A stretch of 64,000 nt of DNA, from the NCBI GenBank assembly GCA_003134995.1, contig PLDC01000015.1, positions 310,001 through 374,000 of the forward strand. Reading direction: 5' to 3'. A program made the position numbers and the translations under genes. The DNA is from Acidobacteriaceae bacterium (lineage in GTDB: Bacteria > Acidobacteriota > Terriglobia > Terriglobales > Acidobacteriaceae). Under the pieces are notes generated by a model that had not been told where the DNA came from, did no database searches, and was given only the letters and a program-made list of their open reading frames with translations. The stretch's first letter is position 1. Each line of letters starts with the position of its first letter. Shown one piece after another: positions 42,365 to 50,412 of this stretch.

Positions 42365-42455
42365 TGGCGATTGAGCGATTCTGTGATTTTGCGATTGAAA
42401 ATCGAATCGGGAGGCTTAAACAATCGCCCAATCACCCGATCGCGCAATCACTCAA
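42365..42455. repeat. Inverted A/T-rich repeat upstream of accD
   Basis: GCGATTGAGCGATTCTGTGA TTTTGCGATTG and, after about 20 bases, CAATCGCCCAATCACCCGAT CGCGCAATCACTCAA. Imperfect inverted dispersed-repeat type filling the cobO-accD gap. Confidence 0.65.
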
Positions 42456-42457
42456 TT

Positions 42458-42994
42458 TCAGTACTCAATTCCCCTCTGCGCCATCACGCCCTTCTCGTAC
42501 GCATGCTTTACCTGACGCATCTCCGTCACCGTGTCGGCGGCCTCGACAATTGTGGGGTGTGCGTTCCTTCCCGTCAAGATGACATGCACCATCTCGGGTT
42601 TGCTCTTCAGGCTCTCGACCACCTTGGCGGGGTCGAGCATGCCGTAACTGATCGCATAATTGATCTCATCGAGCACCACCAGATCCCACTCGCCCGACTG
42701 GATCGCCTTCTCGCCCTCGGCCCACGCCTCTTCCACCATCTTCACATCTTCCGGGTCGGGCTTTTCGGCGCCCACTTTTACAAAACCTCGGCCCATCTGC
42801 TTCATCACGAACTTGTCCCCGAAGGTCTTAACCGCATCCAGTTCCCCGTAATGCCACGAACCTTTCAGAAACTGCAGCATAAGCACGCGCATCCCCTGGC
42901 CCACAGCGCGCAAGGCCGTACCCATAGCCGCGGTCGTCTTCCCTTTTCCGGGCCCGGTGTTCACGATGATAAGTCCGCGGCGTACGTCTGTCAT
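42458..42994 (-). CDS. cobO: Corrinoid adenosyltransferase, CobO/CobA type
   Basis: Transfers the adenosyl group of ATP to cob(I)alamin or cobyrinate. A 178-residue protein with the unusual P-loop NTGPGKGKTTAA, MLQFLKGSWHYGE, VVLDEINYAISYG and VILTGRNAHP, all diagnostic of CobA/CobO. No other cobalamin gene is in the window, so it may serve salvage. Confidence 0.95.
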   Translation of the reverse strand: MTDVRRGLIIVNTGPGKGKTTAAMGTALRAVGQGMRVLMLQFLKGSWHYGELDAVKTFGDKFVMKQMGRGFVKVGAEKPDPEDVKMVEEAWAEGEKAIQSGEWDLVVLDEINYAISYGMLDPAKVVESLKSKPEMVHVILTGRNAHPTIVEAADTVTEMRQVKHAYEKGVMAQRGIEY

Positions 42995-43056
42995 TGGTTG
43001 CGAAGGCTTGATTCTACTAGAAAGAACAGAGGTCAGGGCGGTGTTCGGTGGTCAGC

Positions 43057-43147
43057 GATAAGTGGCCAGCAATAAGGTCGAGGCCGGGGATATTATGGGC
43101 AGGATGGTTTTGCTAGCCACTGACCACTGACCACTGACCACTTTTTT
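43057..43147. repeat. Dispersed-repeat fragments
   Basis: GTGGCCAGCAATAAGG and its partial complement near GCTAGCCACTGACCACTGACC, the latter a 7-base tandem (ACTGACC) three times. Between cobO and the NTF2-like gene. Confidence 0.55.
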
Positions 43148-43235
43148 CACTCTTTCCACGGAACTTGTGCATCCAAACTTGCGTACCCGGGTGCAAGCAG
43201 ATCTCTGTCCGCTGACAAACAAGGGAGGTCTCGTC

Positions 43236-43712
43236 GTGATCAACAAATGTGTCGTGTTGTTGTTCTGCGCGCTCGCCGCATTGCCTGCATTCTGCGGTCA
43301 GCATGTTGCCCTGCATCCCCGCTCCGGTTTCGACTCCGGCGAGCAGGAAACCATCCGTCAGATCGTCGACATGGAGCGTCAGTCCAAGGACGCCAGCCTC
43401 CACCGTGATGCCGACTTCCCCTCACGCACTCTCGCCGAGGACTACGTCGCCATCACCCCGCTCGGCCAGGTCACCACCAAGCAGGAAACCATCACTGCCC
43501 GCCGCAGCGGTCAACTCCGCTACGAAGCCATGAATGTCACCGACATGGTTGTACGAGTCTATGGCGACACCGCCGTAGTCACCGCCCGTGCCGACGTGAA
43601 AGGCCAGCAGCTCGGCGAAGATTTCAGCGGACCTTATCGCTACACTCGCGTCTGGGTTCGCCGCAACGGACACTGGCAAGCCGTCAGCTACCAGGCCACA
43701 GTCACGCAGTAA
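43236..43712 (+). CDS. Secreted NTF2-like (SnoaL/DUF4440) protein
   Basis: A 158-residue exported protein with signal peptide (INKCVVLLFCALAALPAFCG) and an NTF2-like domain: IRQIVDMERQSKDASLHRD, FPSRTLAEDYVAITPLGQV, MVVRVYGDTAVVTARADVKG and GHWQAVSYQATV. GTG 43236 is chosen since GGGAGG lies seven bases upstream; an ATG at 43167 has no such signal. The third of its kind in the window. Activity unknown. Confidence 0.76.
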   Translation: MINKCVVLLFCALAALPAFCGQHVALHPRSGFDSGEQETIRQIVDMERQSKDASLHRDADFPSRTLAEDYVAITPLGQVTTKQETITARRSGQLRYEAMNVTDMVVRVYGDTAVVTARADVKGQQLGEDFSGPYRYTRVWVRRNGHWQAVSYQATVTQ

Positions 43713-43789
43713 ACGCTGGCTCACAGTTTGACCCTCCCCACTCCCTCCAATAAACTGAGAGGTTCAGTACACCCGCAGGTTTTCAACTT

Positions 43790-45736
43790 ATGGCAGACAG
43801 CATTCATGTGAAGCTCCCCGACGGGAGCGTGAAGGACGTTCCCCAAGGCACCACCGCGCTCGACATTGCGAAGTCCATCAGCCCGCGCCTCGCGGATGCG
43901 GCTTTAGCGGCCAAAACCAATGGCGACCTCATCGACCTCACCCGGCCGCTCGAAAAAGACACGGACCTGCGTCTCTTGACCGAGAAAGATCCTGAGTCCC
44001 TCGACGTTTACCGGCATTCGTCCGCGCACCTGCTCGCCGCAGCGGTCCTCGAACTTTTTCCCGAGACCAAGCTCGGTCACGGTCCAGCGACCGAGAGCGG
44101 ATTCTTTTACGATTTCTACCGGCCCACGGCCTTCACTCCGGAGGATCTCGAAAAAATCGAGAAGAAGATGCAGGAACTGGTGCAGCAGAACATTCCATAT
44201 GCGCGCGAGTTTCTTCCTCGCGACCAGGGCCTCGCCGAGTTCAAAAAAGAAGGCGACTTCATGAAGTGCCATTTCATCGAGCAATTCACCAAGCCCGATG
44301 AAAAGATTTCCATCTACCGCACCGGAAAGTTCGTCGATTTCTGCCGCGGCCCGCACATTCCGTCGACCGGCAAGATCAAGGCGTTTAAGCTGCTCAACAT
44401 CGCGGGCGCGTACTGGCTGGGCGATGAAAAGAATCCGCAACTGCAGCGCATTTACGGGACTTCCTTCTTCTCGAAAAAAGACCTCGACGCGCATATGCAA
44501 CAGGTGGAAGAGGCGAAGAAGCGCGACCACCGCGTGCTCGGCCAGCAACTCGATCTGTTTTCGATTCAGGAACTCGCCGGGCCGGGGCTGATTTTCTGGC
44601 ATCCCAAGGGCGGCATCATCCGCAAACAGATGGAAGACTGGATGCGCGAGGAGTATCTGAAGCGCGGCTACTCGCTGGTCTACACGCCGCACGTGGCGCG
44701 GCGGCAACTTTTCTACACCTCGGGACACGAGGGCTATTACTCCCAGAACATGTTCGACGCCATGGAACTGGACGACGCCGAATACCGCCTGAAGCCGATG
44801 AATTGTCCCGGCCACATTTTGATTTATCGCGACTCTCTGAAGTCCTATCGCGATCTCCCGGTGCGGCTCGGCGAACTGGGGACGGTCTACCGTTACGAGC
44901 GCTCCGGAGTGATGCACGGCCTATTGCGGGTTAGGGGTTTCACCCAGGACGACGCGCACATTTTCTGCACGCCCGAGCAGATTGAAGATGAGATCGCGAG
45001 CTGCCTCGACTTCGCCCTGGACGTGCTGAAGGATTTCGGCTTCGACAAATTCCAGACCGAGCTTTCCACCTGGAATCCCGACGACCGTAAGAATTTCGTA
45101 GGCAGCGAAGAGCAGTGGATTCACGCCACCGAATCGCTTGAAAAAGTATTGAAGGGCAGAAATATCGAGTACAAGACCATCCCCGGCGAGGCGGCGTTTT
45201 ACGGGCCGAAGATCGACATCAAGCTGGTGGATGCCATCGGCCGTCTGTGGCAACTTTCGACGGTCCAGTTCGATTTCAACCTGCCGCAGCGCTTCGGCCT
45301 CGAGTACGTCGCCGAGGATGGTTCACGCAAGCAGCCAGTCATGGTGCATCGCGCACTCTACGGATCGGTCGAGCGTTTCTTCGGCGTCCTGATCGAGCAC
45401 TACGCGGGCGCGTTCCCGGTGTGGCTGTCGCCGGTGCAGGTGGCGATGATCCCCATCAGCGAGCGCCACGCGGAGTATGCGAACAAGGTTGCGGATCAAC
45501 TCAAGGCCATCGGAGTGCGCGTGGAAGTAGATGCGCGCAACGAAAAGATGAATGCCAAGATCCGCGAGCATGCCATGCAGAAGGTCCCGTTCCTGCTGGT
45601 CGTCGGAGACAAAGAAGCCGAAGCCGGCAAAGTAAACGTCCGTACGCGCGGAAAAGAAAAAACCGAAGACATGGCTGCCGCCGACTTCGTAGAGAAAATC
45701 CGCAAGCTGATCGCCGAAAAGACTGCGGCGCTGTAA
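43790..45736 (+). CDS. thrS: Threonyl-tRNA synthetase
   Basis: Class II synthetase charging tRNA-Thr. TGS domain (about 1-62), editing domain with HSSAHLLAAAV (about 75), catalytic motif 1 near 280-310, motif 2 TVYRYERSGVMHGLLRVRGFTQDDAH (split here: TVYRYERSG, LLRVRGFTQDD), KPMNCPGH, motif 3 PVMVHRALYGSVERFF, and an anticodon domain (about 535-640). Length 648 is normal. The infC-rpmI-rplT genes that often follow are absent; instead tilS comes next after a palindromic repeat. Confidence 0.97.
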   Translation: MADSIHVKLPDGSVKDVPQGTTALDIAKSISPRLADAALAAKTNGDLIDLTRPLEKDTDLRLLTEKDPESLDVYRHSSAHLLAAAVLELFPETKLGHGPATESGFFYDFYRPTAFTPEDLEKIEKKMQELVQQNIPYAREFLPRDQGLAEFKKEGDFMKCHFIEQFTKPDEKISIYRTGKFVDFCRGPHIPSTGKIKAFKLLNIAGAYWLGDEKNPQLQRIYGTSFFSKKDLDAHMQQVEEAKKRDHRVLGQQLDLFSIQELAGPGLIFWHPKGGIIRKQMEDWMREEYLKRGYSLVYTPHVARRQLFYTSGHEGYYSQNMFDAMELDDAEYRLKPMNCPGHILIYRDSLKSYRDLPVRLGELGTVYRYERSGVMHGLLRVRGFTQDDAHIFCTPEQIEDEIASCLDFALDVLKDFGFDKFQTELSTWNPDDRKNFVGSEEQWIHATESLEKVLKGRNIEYKTIPGEAAFYGPKIDIKLVDAIGRLWQLSTVQFDFNLPQRFGLEYVAEDGSRKQPVMVHRALYGSVERFFGVLIEHYAGAFPVWLSPVQVAMIPISERHAEYANKVADQLKAIGVRVEVDARNEKMNAKIREHAMQKVPFLLVVGDKEAEAGKVNVRTRGKEKTEDMAAADFVEKIRKLIAEKTAAL

Positions 45737-45780
45737 GGGCCGCTGTAAGAGCGAAAGAGCCAAAGGCCATAAGAGCTAAT

Positions 45781-45830
45781 GTGGGGACAGCCGTCCCCGG
45801 CTGTCCGGAGAGCGCAGCTCGCCTCCGTAG
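45781..45830. repeat. Dispersed palindromic repeat, copy 6
   Basis: GTGGGGACAGCCG, TCCC loop, CGGCTGTCC, then GGAGAGCGCAGCTCGCC. Perfect 9-bp stem between thrS and tilS. Confidence 0.85.
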
Positions 45831-45840
45831 GCATGTGTCG

Positions 45841-47523
45841 ATGTACCATGTCTGCGTGCATGAACTAGCGGAGGTTTTGCTGGCCCACATTCGGCGCGAC
45901 GAACTTCTCCGCGCCGGAGACCGCCTCGGGATCGCAGTTTCCGGCGGCATTGATTCGGTCGCGCTCCTGCGCCTGCTGCTCGAATTACGTCAAGAACTCG
46001 GCATCGTCCTCTCCGTCGTTCATTTCAACCACAAGCTGCGCGGAGCCGAATCCGACGCTGACCAAGAGTTTGTAGCGCAGCTGGCTCGTGAGCACGAACT
46101 GCATTTTCATGCTGCGAGCGGCGAAGTAGCGCAGCTTGCTGCCGACGAACACAGCGGCCTCGAAGCGGCCGCGCGCGAACTCCGTTACGGATTCTTCCGC
46201 CAGCTTCTGGAAGCAGACGAGGTCGATGAGACAGAGCCGCAATCTGACGGAGAGCCGAACGCCACATCTGTAGCTAACCCGCTCCCAAATTCGCACCTGA
46301 ACAAAATCGCCACCGGCCACACACTCGACGACCAGGCCGAGACTGTGCTAATGCGCCTGATCCGAGGCACAGGACTTCGTGGACTAGGAGCAATCCATCC
46401 CCGAATCCTGATCGAGCAAGAAGATGGCGAAAGCCACGGCGAAATCATCCGCCCGCTGCTCGGCATCCGGCGGCGCGAGCTCGAAGAATATCTCGAAGAC
46501 ATTAAACAGCCGTGGCGAGAAGACTCCACCAACGCCGACGCCAAGTTCACTCGCAACCGCGTGCGAAGTCTCGTGCTCCCATTGCTCGAGCGCGAGTTCA
46601 ACCCGACGGTGGTCGAGAATTTCGCCGAACTAGCCGAGATCGCCCGCGACGAAGAAGATTACTGGGAGAACGAAATCTCCGGCTGGCTCGGCACCGTGGT
46701 CCAATGGTCCGAGCCCGCATGGACGCGCGAAGTCCAGGACATAAGTTTCGTCCAGATCGCGCCCGCAGGCGGCGGACCCGACGAGTGCCTCCCGATGGAT
46801 TTGAGCCTACGCTCGCGAATCGCAGCAGCGCCCTGGCTAGCGATGAACGCGTCCGTCAGCCGGCCGTGGCTGCTCACCGAGCCCCGCGCCGTGCAACGAA
46901 GAGTAATAAAAGCAATCGGCGAGCAATCCGGCATTCCGCTCGAGTTCAAGCACATCGAAGAAATCCTGCGGTTCGCCGCCGAAGACGGCCCCACCGGCAA
47001 AGAATTGTCTCTTCCGCTGAACTGGAAAATTCGCCGTGAGCCTGAGGCCATGATCTTCATCACGCCTGACCTGCGCCGCAATCAAGATCCGATCCCCGAC
47101 TACGAATACACGCTGCCGATCCCCGGTCGCGTCTTCGCCTTCGAAGCGGGCGGCATCATCGAAGCCCTGCGCATCCCTCCCGAGCAGCCCGCGGAGTATA
47201 ATCCGCAGCAACTTCTTCGTGCAGATCTTCTCCGTGCAGATCTCTTGCCCGCACAATTGATCGTGCGGAACTGGCGTCCCGGAGACCGGTTTTTTCCGGC
47301 GCACACGAAGTCGCCGAAGAAGATCAAGGAGTTGCTCCAGGAAAAGCACGTGCCGCAGCCCGAGCGCAGGCTCTGGCCCGTCGTTACAAGCGGAAACGAA
47401 ATTGTATGGATGCGCGGTTTCCCGGTTCCCGCAAACTTCCGCGCAAAGGCCGGAGAGGAAGCAGTCCTGATTGCATTCCTGATTAAAGAAACGCCATGGG
47501 GAGTTGAGACGCACTCGATCTAG
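45841..47523 (+). CDS. tilS: tRNA(Ile)-lysidine synthase
   Basis: Converts C34 of tRNA-Ile(CAU) to lysidine. PP-loop AVSGGIDSVALL (about 33-44), HFNHKLRGAESDADQEFV, ATGHTLDDQAETVLMRLIRGTGLRGL and RPLLGIRRREL are diagnostic; the C-terminal domain has IVRNWRPGDRFFP, KKIKELLQEKHVP. At 560 residues it is longer than E. coli TilS (432), with inserts at about 140-160 and after 230 and a duplicated LLRADLLRADLL. The frame stays open far upstream inside thrS; ATG 45841 is the natural start. Overlaps the next frame only by its lead. Confidence 0.93.
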   Translation: MYHVCVHELAEVLLAHIRRDELLRAGDRLGIAVSGGIDSVALLRLLLELRQELGIVLSVVHFNHKLRGAESDADQEFVAQLAREHELHFHAASGEVAQLAADEHSGLEAAARELRYGFFRQLLEADEVDETEPQSDGEPNATSVANPLPNSHLNKIATGHTLDDQAETVLMRLIRGTGLRGLGAIHPRILIEQEDGESHGEIIRPLLGIRRRELEEYLEDIKQPWREDSTNADAKFTRNRVRSLVLPLLEREFNPTVVENFAELAEIARDEEDYWENEISGWLGTVVQWSEPAWTREVQDISFVQIAPAGGGPDECLPMDLSLRSRIAAAPWLAMNASVSRPWLLTEPRAVQRRVIKAIGEQSGIPLEFKHIEEILRFAAEDGPTGKELSLPLNWKIRREPEAMIFITPDLRRNQDPIPDYEYTLPIPGRVFAFEAGGIIEALRIPPEQPAEYNPQQLLRADLLRADLLPAQLIVRNWRPGDRFFPAHTKSPKKIKELLQEKHVPQPERRLWPVVTSGNEIVWMRGFPVPANFRAKAGEEAVLIAFLIKETPWGVETHSI

Positions 47524-47539
47524 AAGGGCATGCCACTTC

Positions 47540-48103
47540 ATGAATGAACTAAAAATGAACGAGCCGAAAGTCGAGGTACTTCGCCAGGTCATTGCTGCCG
47601 AGCAGATCCAGAAGCGGGTAAAGGAACTCGCGCGCCAAATCTCCGACGACTATCGCGGACAAACCGTCCAGGCCCTCGCCGTCCTCGAGAACGCATTCAT
47701 CTTCATGGCCGACCTCGTCCGCGCCCTCGAGGTTCCCGTGGTCTGCCAGTTCATCAAGCCCAAATACAGCAAGCAGCAAGGCGCCCAGGCCGAGATCGTC
47801 GAAATATTCTTCAGCCACGAACCCGATATTCGCGGCCAGCACATCCTGCTCGTCGAAGGCCTCGTCCATTCCGGCGTGACCAGCGAGTTTCTGATGAACG
47901 ACTTACGTGCTAGAGGCGCAGCTTCGGTAAAGCTGGTAACGCTGCTCGACCGCCAATCCGCCCGCCGCGTCGCCCTGCAGCCCGATTATTTCGGCTTTTT
48001 AGTGGATGATACTTTTCTCATCGGCTATGGTTTGGGCGCGGTCGAGCAGACCAATCGCAATATCCCGTATCTTGCCGCAAGCCCAGTCCCGCAAATGACT
48101 TAA
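47540..48103 (+). CDS. HPRT-fold protein lacking catalytic residues (pseudoenzyme)
   Basis: By synteny (tilS-hprT-ftsH) and fold this is hypoxanthine phosphoribosyltransferase, 187 residues, but active-site signatures are altered: the PPi loop LRGS reads LENA (49-52); the flexible-loop Ser-Tyr is absent (KPKYSKQQ); the PRPP loop VEDxxDxG reads VEGLVHSG (105-112), losing both Asp; LLDKPSRR reads LLDRQSAR (Lys to Arg); GYGxDY reads GYGLGA. The scaffold IFMADL, DYFGF and NRNIPYL remains. The reading frame is intact, so it is probably a protein with a non-catalytic role. In some Firmicutes HprT with TilS affects ftsH expression. Confidence 0.8.
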   Translation: MNELKMNEPKVEVLRQVIAAEQIQKRVKELARQISDDYRGQTVQALAVLENAFIFMADLVRALEVPVVCQFIKPKYSKQQGAQAEIVEIFFSHEPDIRGQHILLVEGLVHSGVTSEFLMNDLRARGAASVKLVTLLDRQSARRVALQPDYFGFLVDDTFLIGYGLGAVEQTNRNIPYLAASPVPQMT

Positions 48104-48258
48104 GTTATCGAGCGCGCGACGCCCCTTTTTCTCCGGGAAAAGGTAGAATAGTGTCGTTAGGGATTTTCCCTAATCCGAAATTGGCGGAACGGCATCTAAA
48201 CGAATAGCAGAAGCCTCGGCGCTTACGTGTCGAACCCCGGTTTCTTCAGGAGCTTTTG

Positions 48259-50169
48259 GTGAATTCAACTGTAAAGACCGTACTCTTCTGGGTGGGAATT
48301 GGCGTGTCTGCCCTCGTGTTGTGGACCGTGATTCAGCAGGGCCGCAACTCGCAGAAAGACGCCGATGTGATCTTCTCCCAATTCCTGAGCGATGTGGATC
48401 AGGGCAAAGTGCATGACGTTACCGTGGAAGGCCAGACGGTGCGCGGCAAATTCGTCGACGGCTCCGCCTTCCATACCATGGTTCCGCCGAACTATCCCGA
48501 CATGTTCAAGACCTTTAAGGACAAAAACGTCGGGGTCACCGTTAAGGATGCCAACGGCGGAAGCTGGCCGCTGCAGTTGCTCGGAACATGGGCGCCGCTG
48601 ATTCTTCTGGGCGCGCTCTGGTTCTTCATGATCCGCCAGATGCAGACCGGCGGCAATAAAGCGCTGTCGTTCGGCAAGAGCCGCGCTCGCCTGCTCTCCA
48701 TGCAGCAGAAAAAAGTTACGTTCAAAGACGTGGCCGGCGTGGAAGAGGCCAAGGAAGAACTGCGCGAAATTATCGAATTCCTGCGCGAAGCGCAGAAGTT
48801 TCAGAAACTCGGCGGCAGAATTCCCAAAGGAGTGCTGCTCGTCGGGCCTCCCGGAACCGGCAAAACGCTCTTGGCGCGTGCCGTCGCCGGCGAAGCCAAC
48901 GTCCCGTTCTTCTCCATCTCCGGTTCGGACTTTGTCGAGATGTTCGTAGGCGTTGGCGCAAGCCGCGTGCGCGACTTGTTCGAGCAAGGCAAGAAGAACG
49001 CGCCCTGCATTATTTTCATCGACGAAATTGACGCCGTCGGGCGGCATCGCGGCGCTGGCCTGGGCGGTGGTCACGACGAGCGCGAGCAAACGCTGAACCA
49101 GTTGCTGGTCGAGATGGATGGCTTCGAATCCAACGAAGGCGTAATCCTGATGGCGGCCACAAACCGCCCTGATGTGCTCGACCCCGCATTGCTGCGCCCC
49201 GGACGCTTTGACCGCCGCGTAGTAGTGAGCCGTCCCGATGTCCGCGGGCGCGAAGAAATTCTCCGCGTGCACACCCGCAAAATTCCTCTCGCTGAAGATG
49301 TCGATCTCACCGTGCTGGCGCGCGGCACACCAGGATTCTCCGGAGCCGACCTGGCCAACATGGTGAACGAAGCAGCACTGGCCGCAGCGCGTCAGAACCG
49401 CAAGGCCGTGCTGATGTTCGACTTCGAAGTAGCCAAAGATAAAGTCCTGATGGGTGTGGAGCGCAAGTCGCTGATTCTTTCCGACGACGAAAAGAAGGTG
49501 ACCGCGTACCACGAAGCCGGACACGCGCTGGTGGCAGCCAAGCTCCCAGGCTCAGACCCAGTCCACAAGGTCACGATCATTCCCCGCGGAATGGCTCTGG
49601 GTGTAACCATGCAGTTGCCTGTCGACGACCGCCACAACTACACCCGGGATTATTTGAAGACCGACCTCGCGATTCTGATGGGCGGCCGTCTCGCCGAGGA
49701 ATTGTTCCTCAACCAGATGAGCACAGGCGCGGGCAACGATATCGAGCGTGCCACCGAAATGGCGCGCAAGATGGTCTGCGAGTGGGGCATGAGCGATCTT
49801 GGTCCGCTGACCTTCGGCAAAAAAGAAGAGCAGATCTTCCTTGGCCGCGAGATCAGCCAGCACCGCGACTACAGCGAAGATACCGCCATCAAGATTGATG
49901 GCGAGGTCCGCAAGTTGGTCAACCACGGATACGAAACGGCAAAGGGCATCCTCGAAGGCAATCGCGATACGCTGCAGAAAATCGCTGCGGCTCTGCTGGA
50001 GCGCGAAGTGCTCGATGCCTCCGAAGTCTTGCTGCTGGTGGATGGCAAGGAATTGCCTCCGATGAAGTCGCCAGCCAAACCCGATGACGGCGGCGGCGTC
50101 CAGCAAGTGCTGAAACCAGAGCCAGGCCGAGGCATCGCCAAGGGCGGAGAGAGCCCAGCAAGAGCCTAA
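48259..50169 (+). CDS. ftsH: ATP-dependent zinc metalloprotease FtsH
   Basis: Membrane-anchored AAA+ protease for membrane and regulatory proteins. TM1 (about 8-26) and TM2 (about 110-128) flank a periplasmic domain; AAA module with Walker A GPPGTGKT, Walker [12 protein letters not shown], pore [11 protein letters not shown] and [22 protein letters not shown]; zinc motif HEAGH and downstream Asp. Start GTG 48259 lies six bases after AGGAG; TTG one codon earlier is too close. The C-terminal tail is disordered, Pro/Gly-rich. Confidence 0.97.
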   Translation: MNSTVKTVLFWVGIGVSALVLWTVIQQGRNSQKDADVIFSQFLSDVDQGKVHDVTVEGQTVRGKFVDGSAFHTMVPPNYPDMFKTFKDKNVGVTVKDANGGSWPLQLLGTWAPLILLGALWFFMIRQMQTGGNKALSFGKSRARLLSMQQKKVTFKDVAGVEEAKEELREIIEFLREAQKFQKLGGRIPKGVLLVGPPGTGKTLLARAVAGEANVPFFSISGSDFVEMFVGVGASRVRDLFEQGKKNAPCIIFIDEIDAVGRHRGAGLGGGHDEREQTLNQLLVEMDGFESNEGVILMAATNRPDVLDPALLRPGRFDRRVVVSRPDVRGREEILRVHTRKIPLAEDVDLTVLARGTPGFSGADLANMVNEAALAAARQNRKAVLMFDFEVAKDKVLMGVERKSLILSDDEKKVTAYHEAGHALVAAKLPGSDPVHKVTIIPRGMALGVTMQLPVDDRHNYTRDYLKTDLAILMGGRLAEELFLNQMSTGAGNDIERATEMARKMVCEWGMSDLGPLTFGKKEEQIFLGREISQHRDYSEDTAIKIDGEVRKLVNHGYETAKGILEGNRDTLQKIAAALLEREVLDASEVLLLVDGKELPPMKSPAKPDDGGGVQQVLKPEPGRGIAKGGESPARA

Positions 50170-50374
50170 AAACAGCCGCGGCCAAGACGCGACAAGTCTT
50201 GGCGGCAAAATTGTCATCGAGCATTGCCATCCAACACTGTCGTCCAGAGCAAAGCCGCTCTTCAGGCGCAGCGATGGATCTCCCGCCAAACCGGCCCAAA
50301 GCGTAAGCCAAACGAGACAAACCTGCGCCCGCCGAAACCCTGGGGATCCGCTCGACAGCCTTAAACAAAAGGAA

Positions 50375-50412
50375 TTGCCCGAAGCCCGAAAGCCGACGCC
50401 CGAAGCCCGCTA
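50375..50412. repeat. Short dispersed repeat between ftsH and kinase genes
   Basis: GCCCGAAGCCCGAAAGCCGA then CGCCCGAAGCCCGC, a direct repeat in a convergent gap. Confidence 0.5.

Noticed and set aside
43904-44917. 337-codon minus-strand frame within thrS
   Set aside because: Antisense of a well-supported tRNA synthetase.
45247-45840. Upstream extension of the tilS frame into thrS
   Set aside because: Out-of-frame translation of thrS; Arg-rich and unlike TilS. The natural start is ATG 45841.
47540-48103. Functional hypoxanthine phosphoribosyltransferase by synteny
   Set aside because: All major catalytic signatures are substituted, so activity should not be assumed from position.
48265-49524. 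419-codon minus-strand frame within ftsH
   Set aside because: Antisense of an unmistakable ftsH; no recognisable domain.
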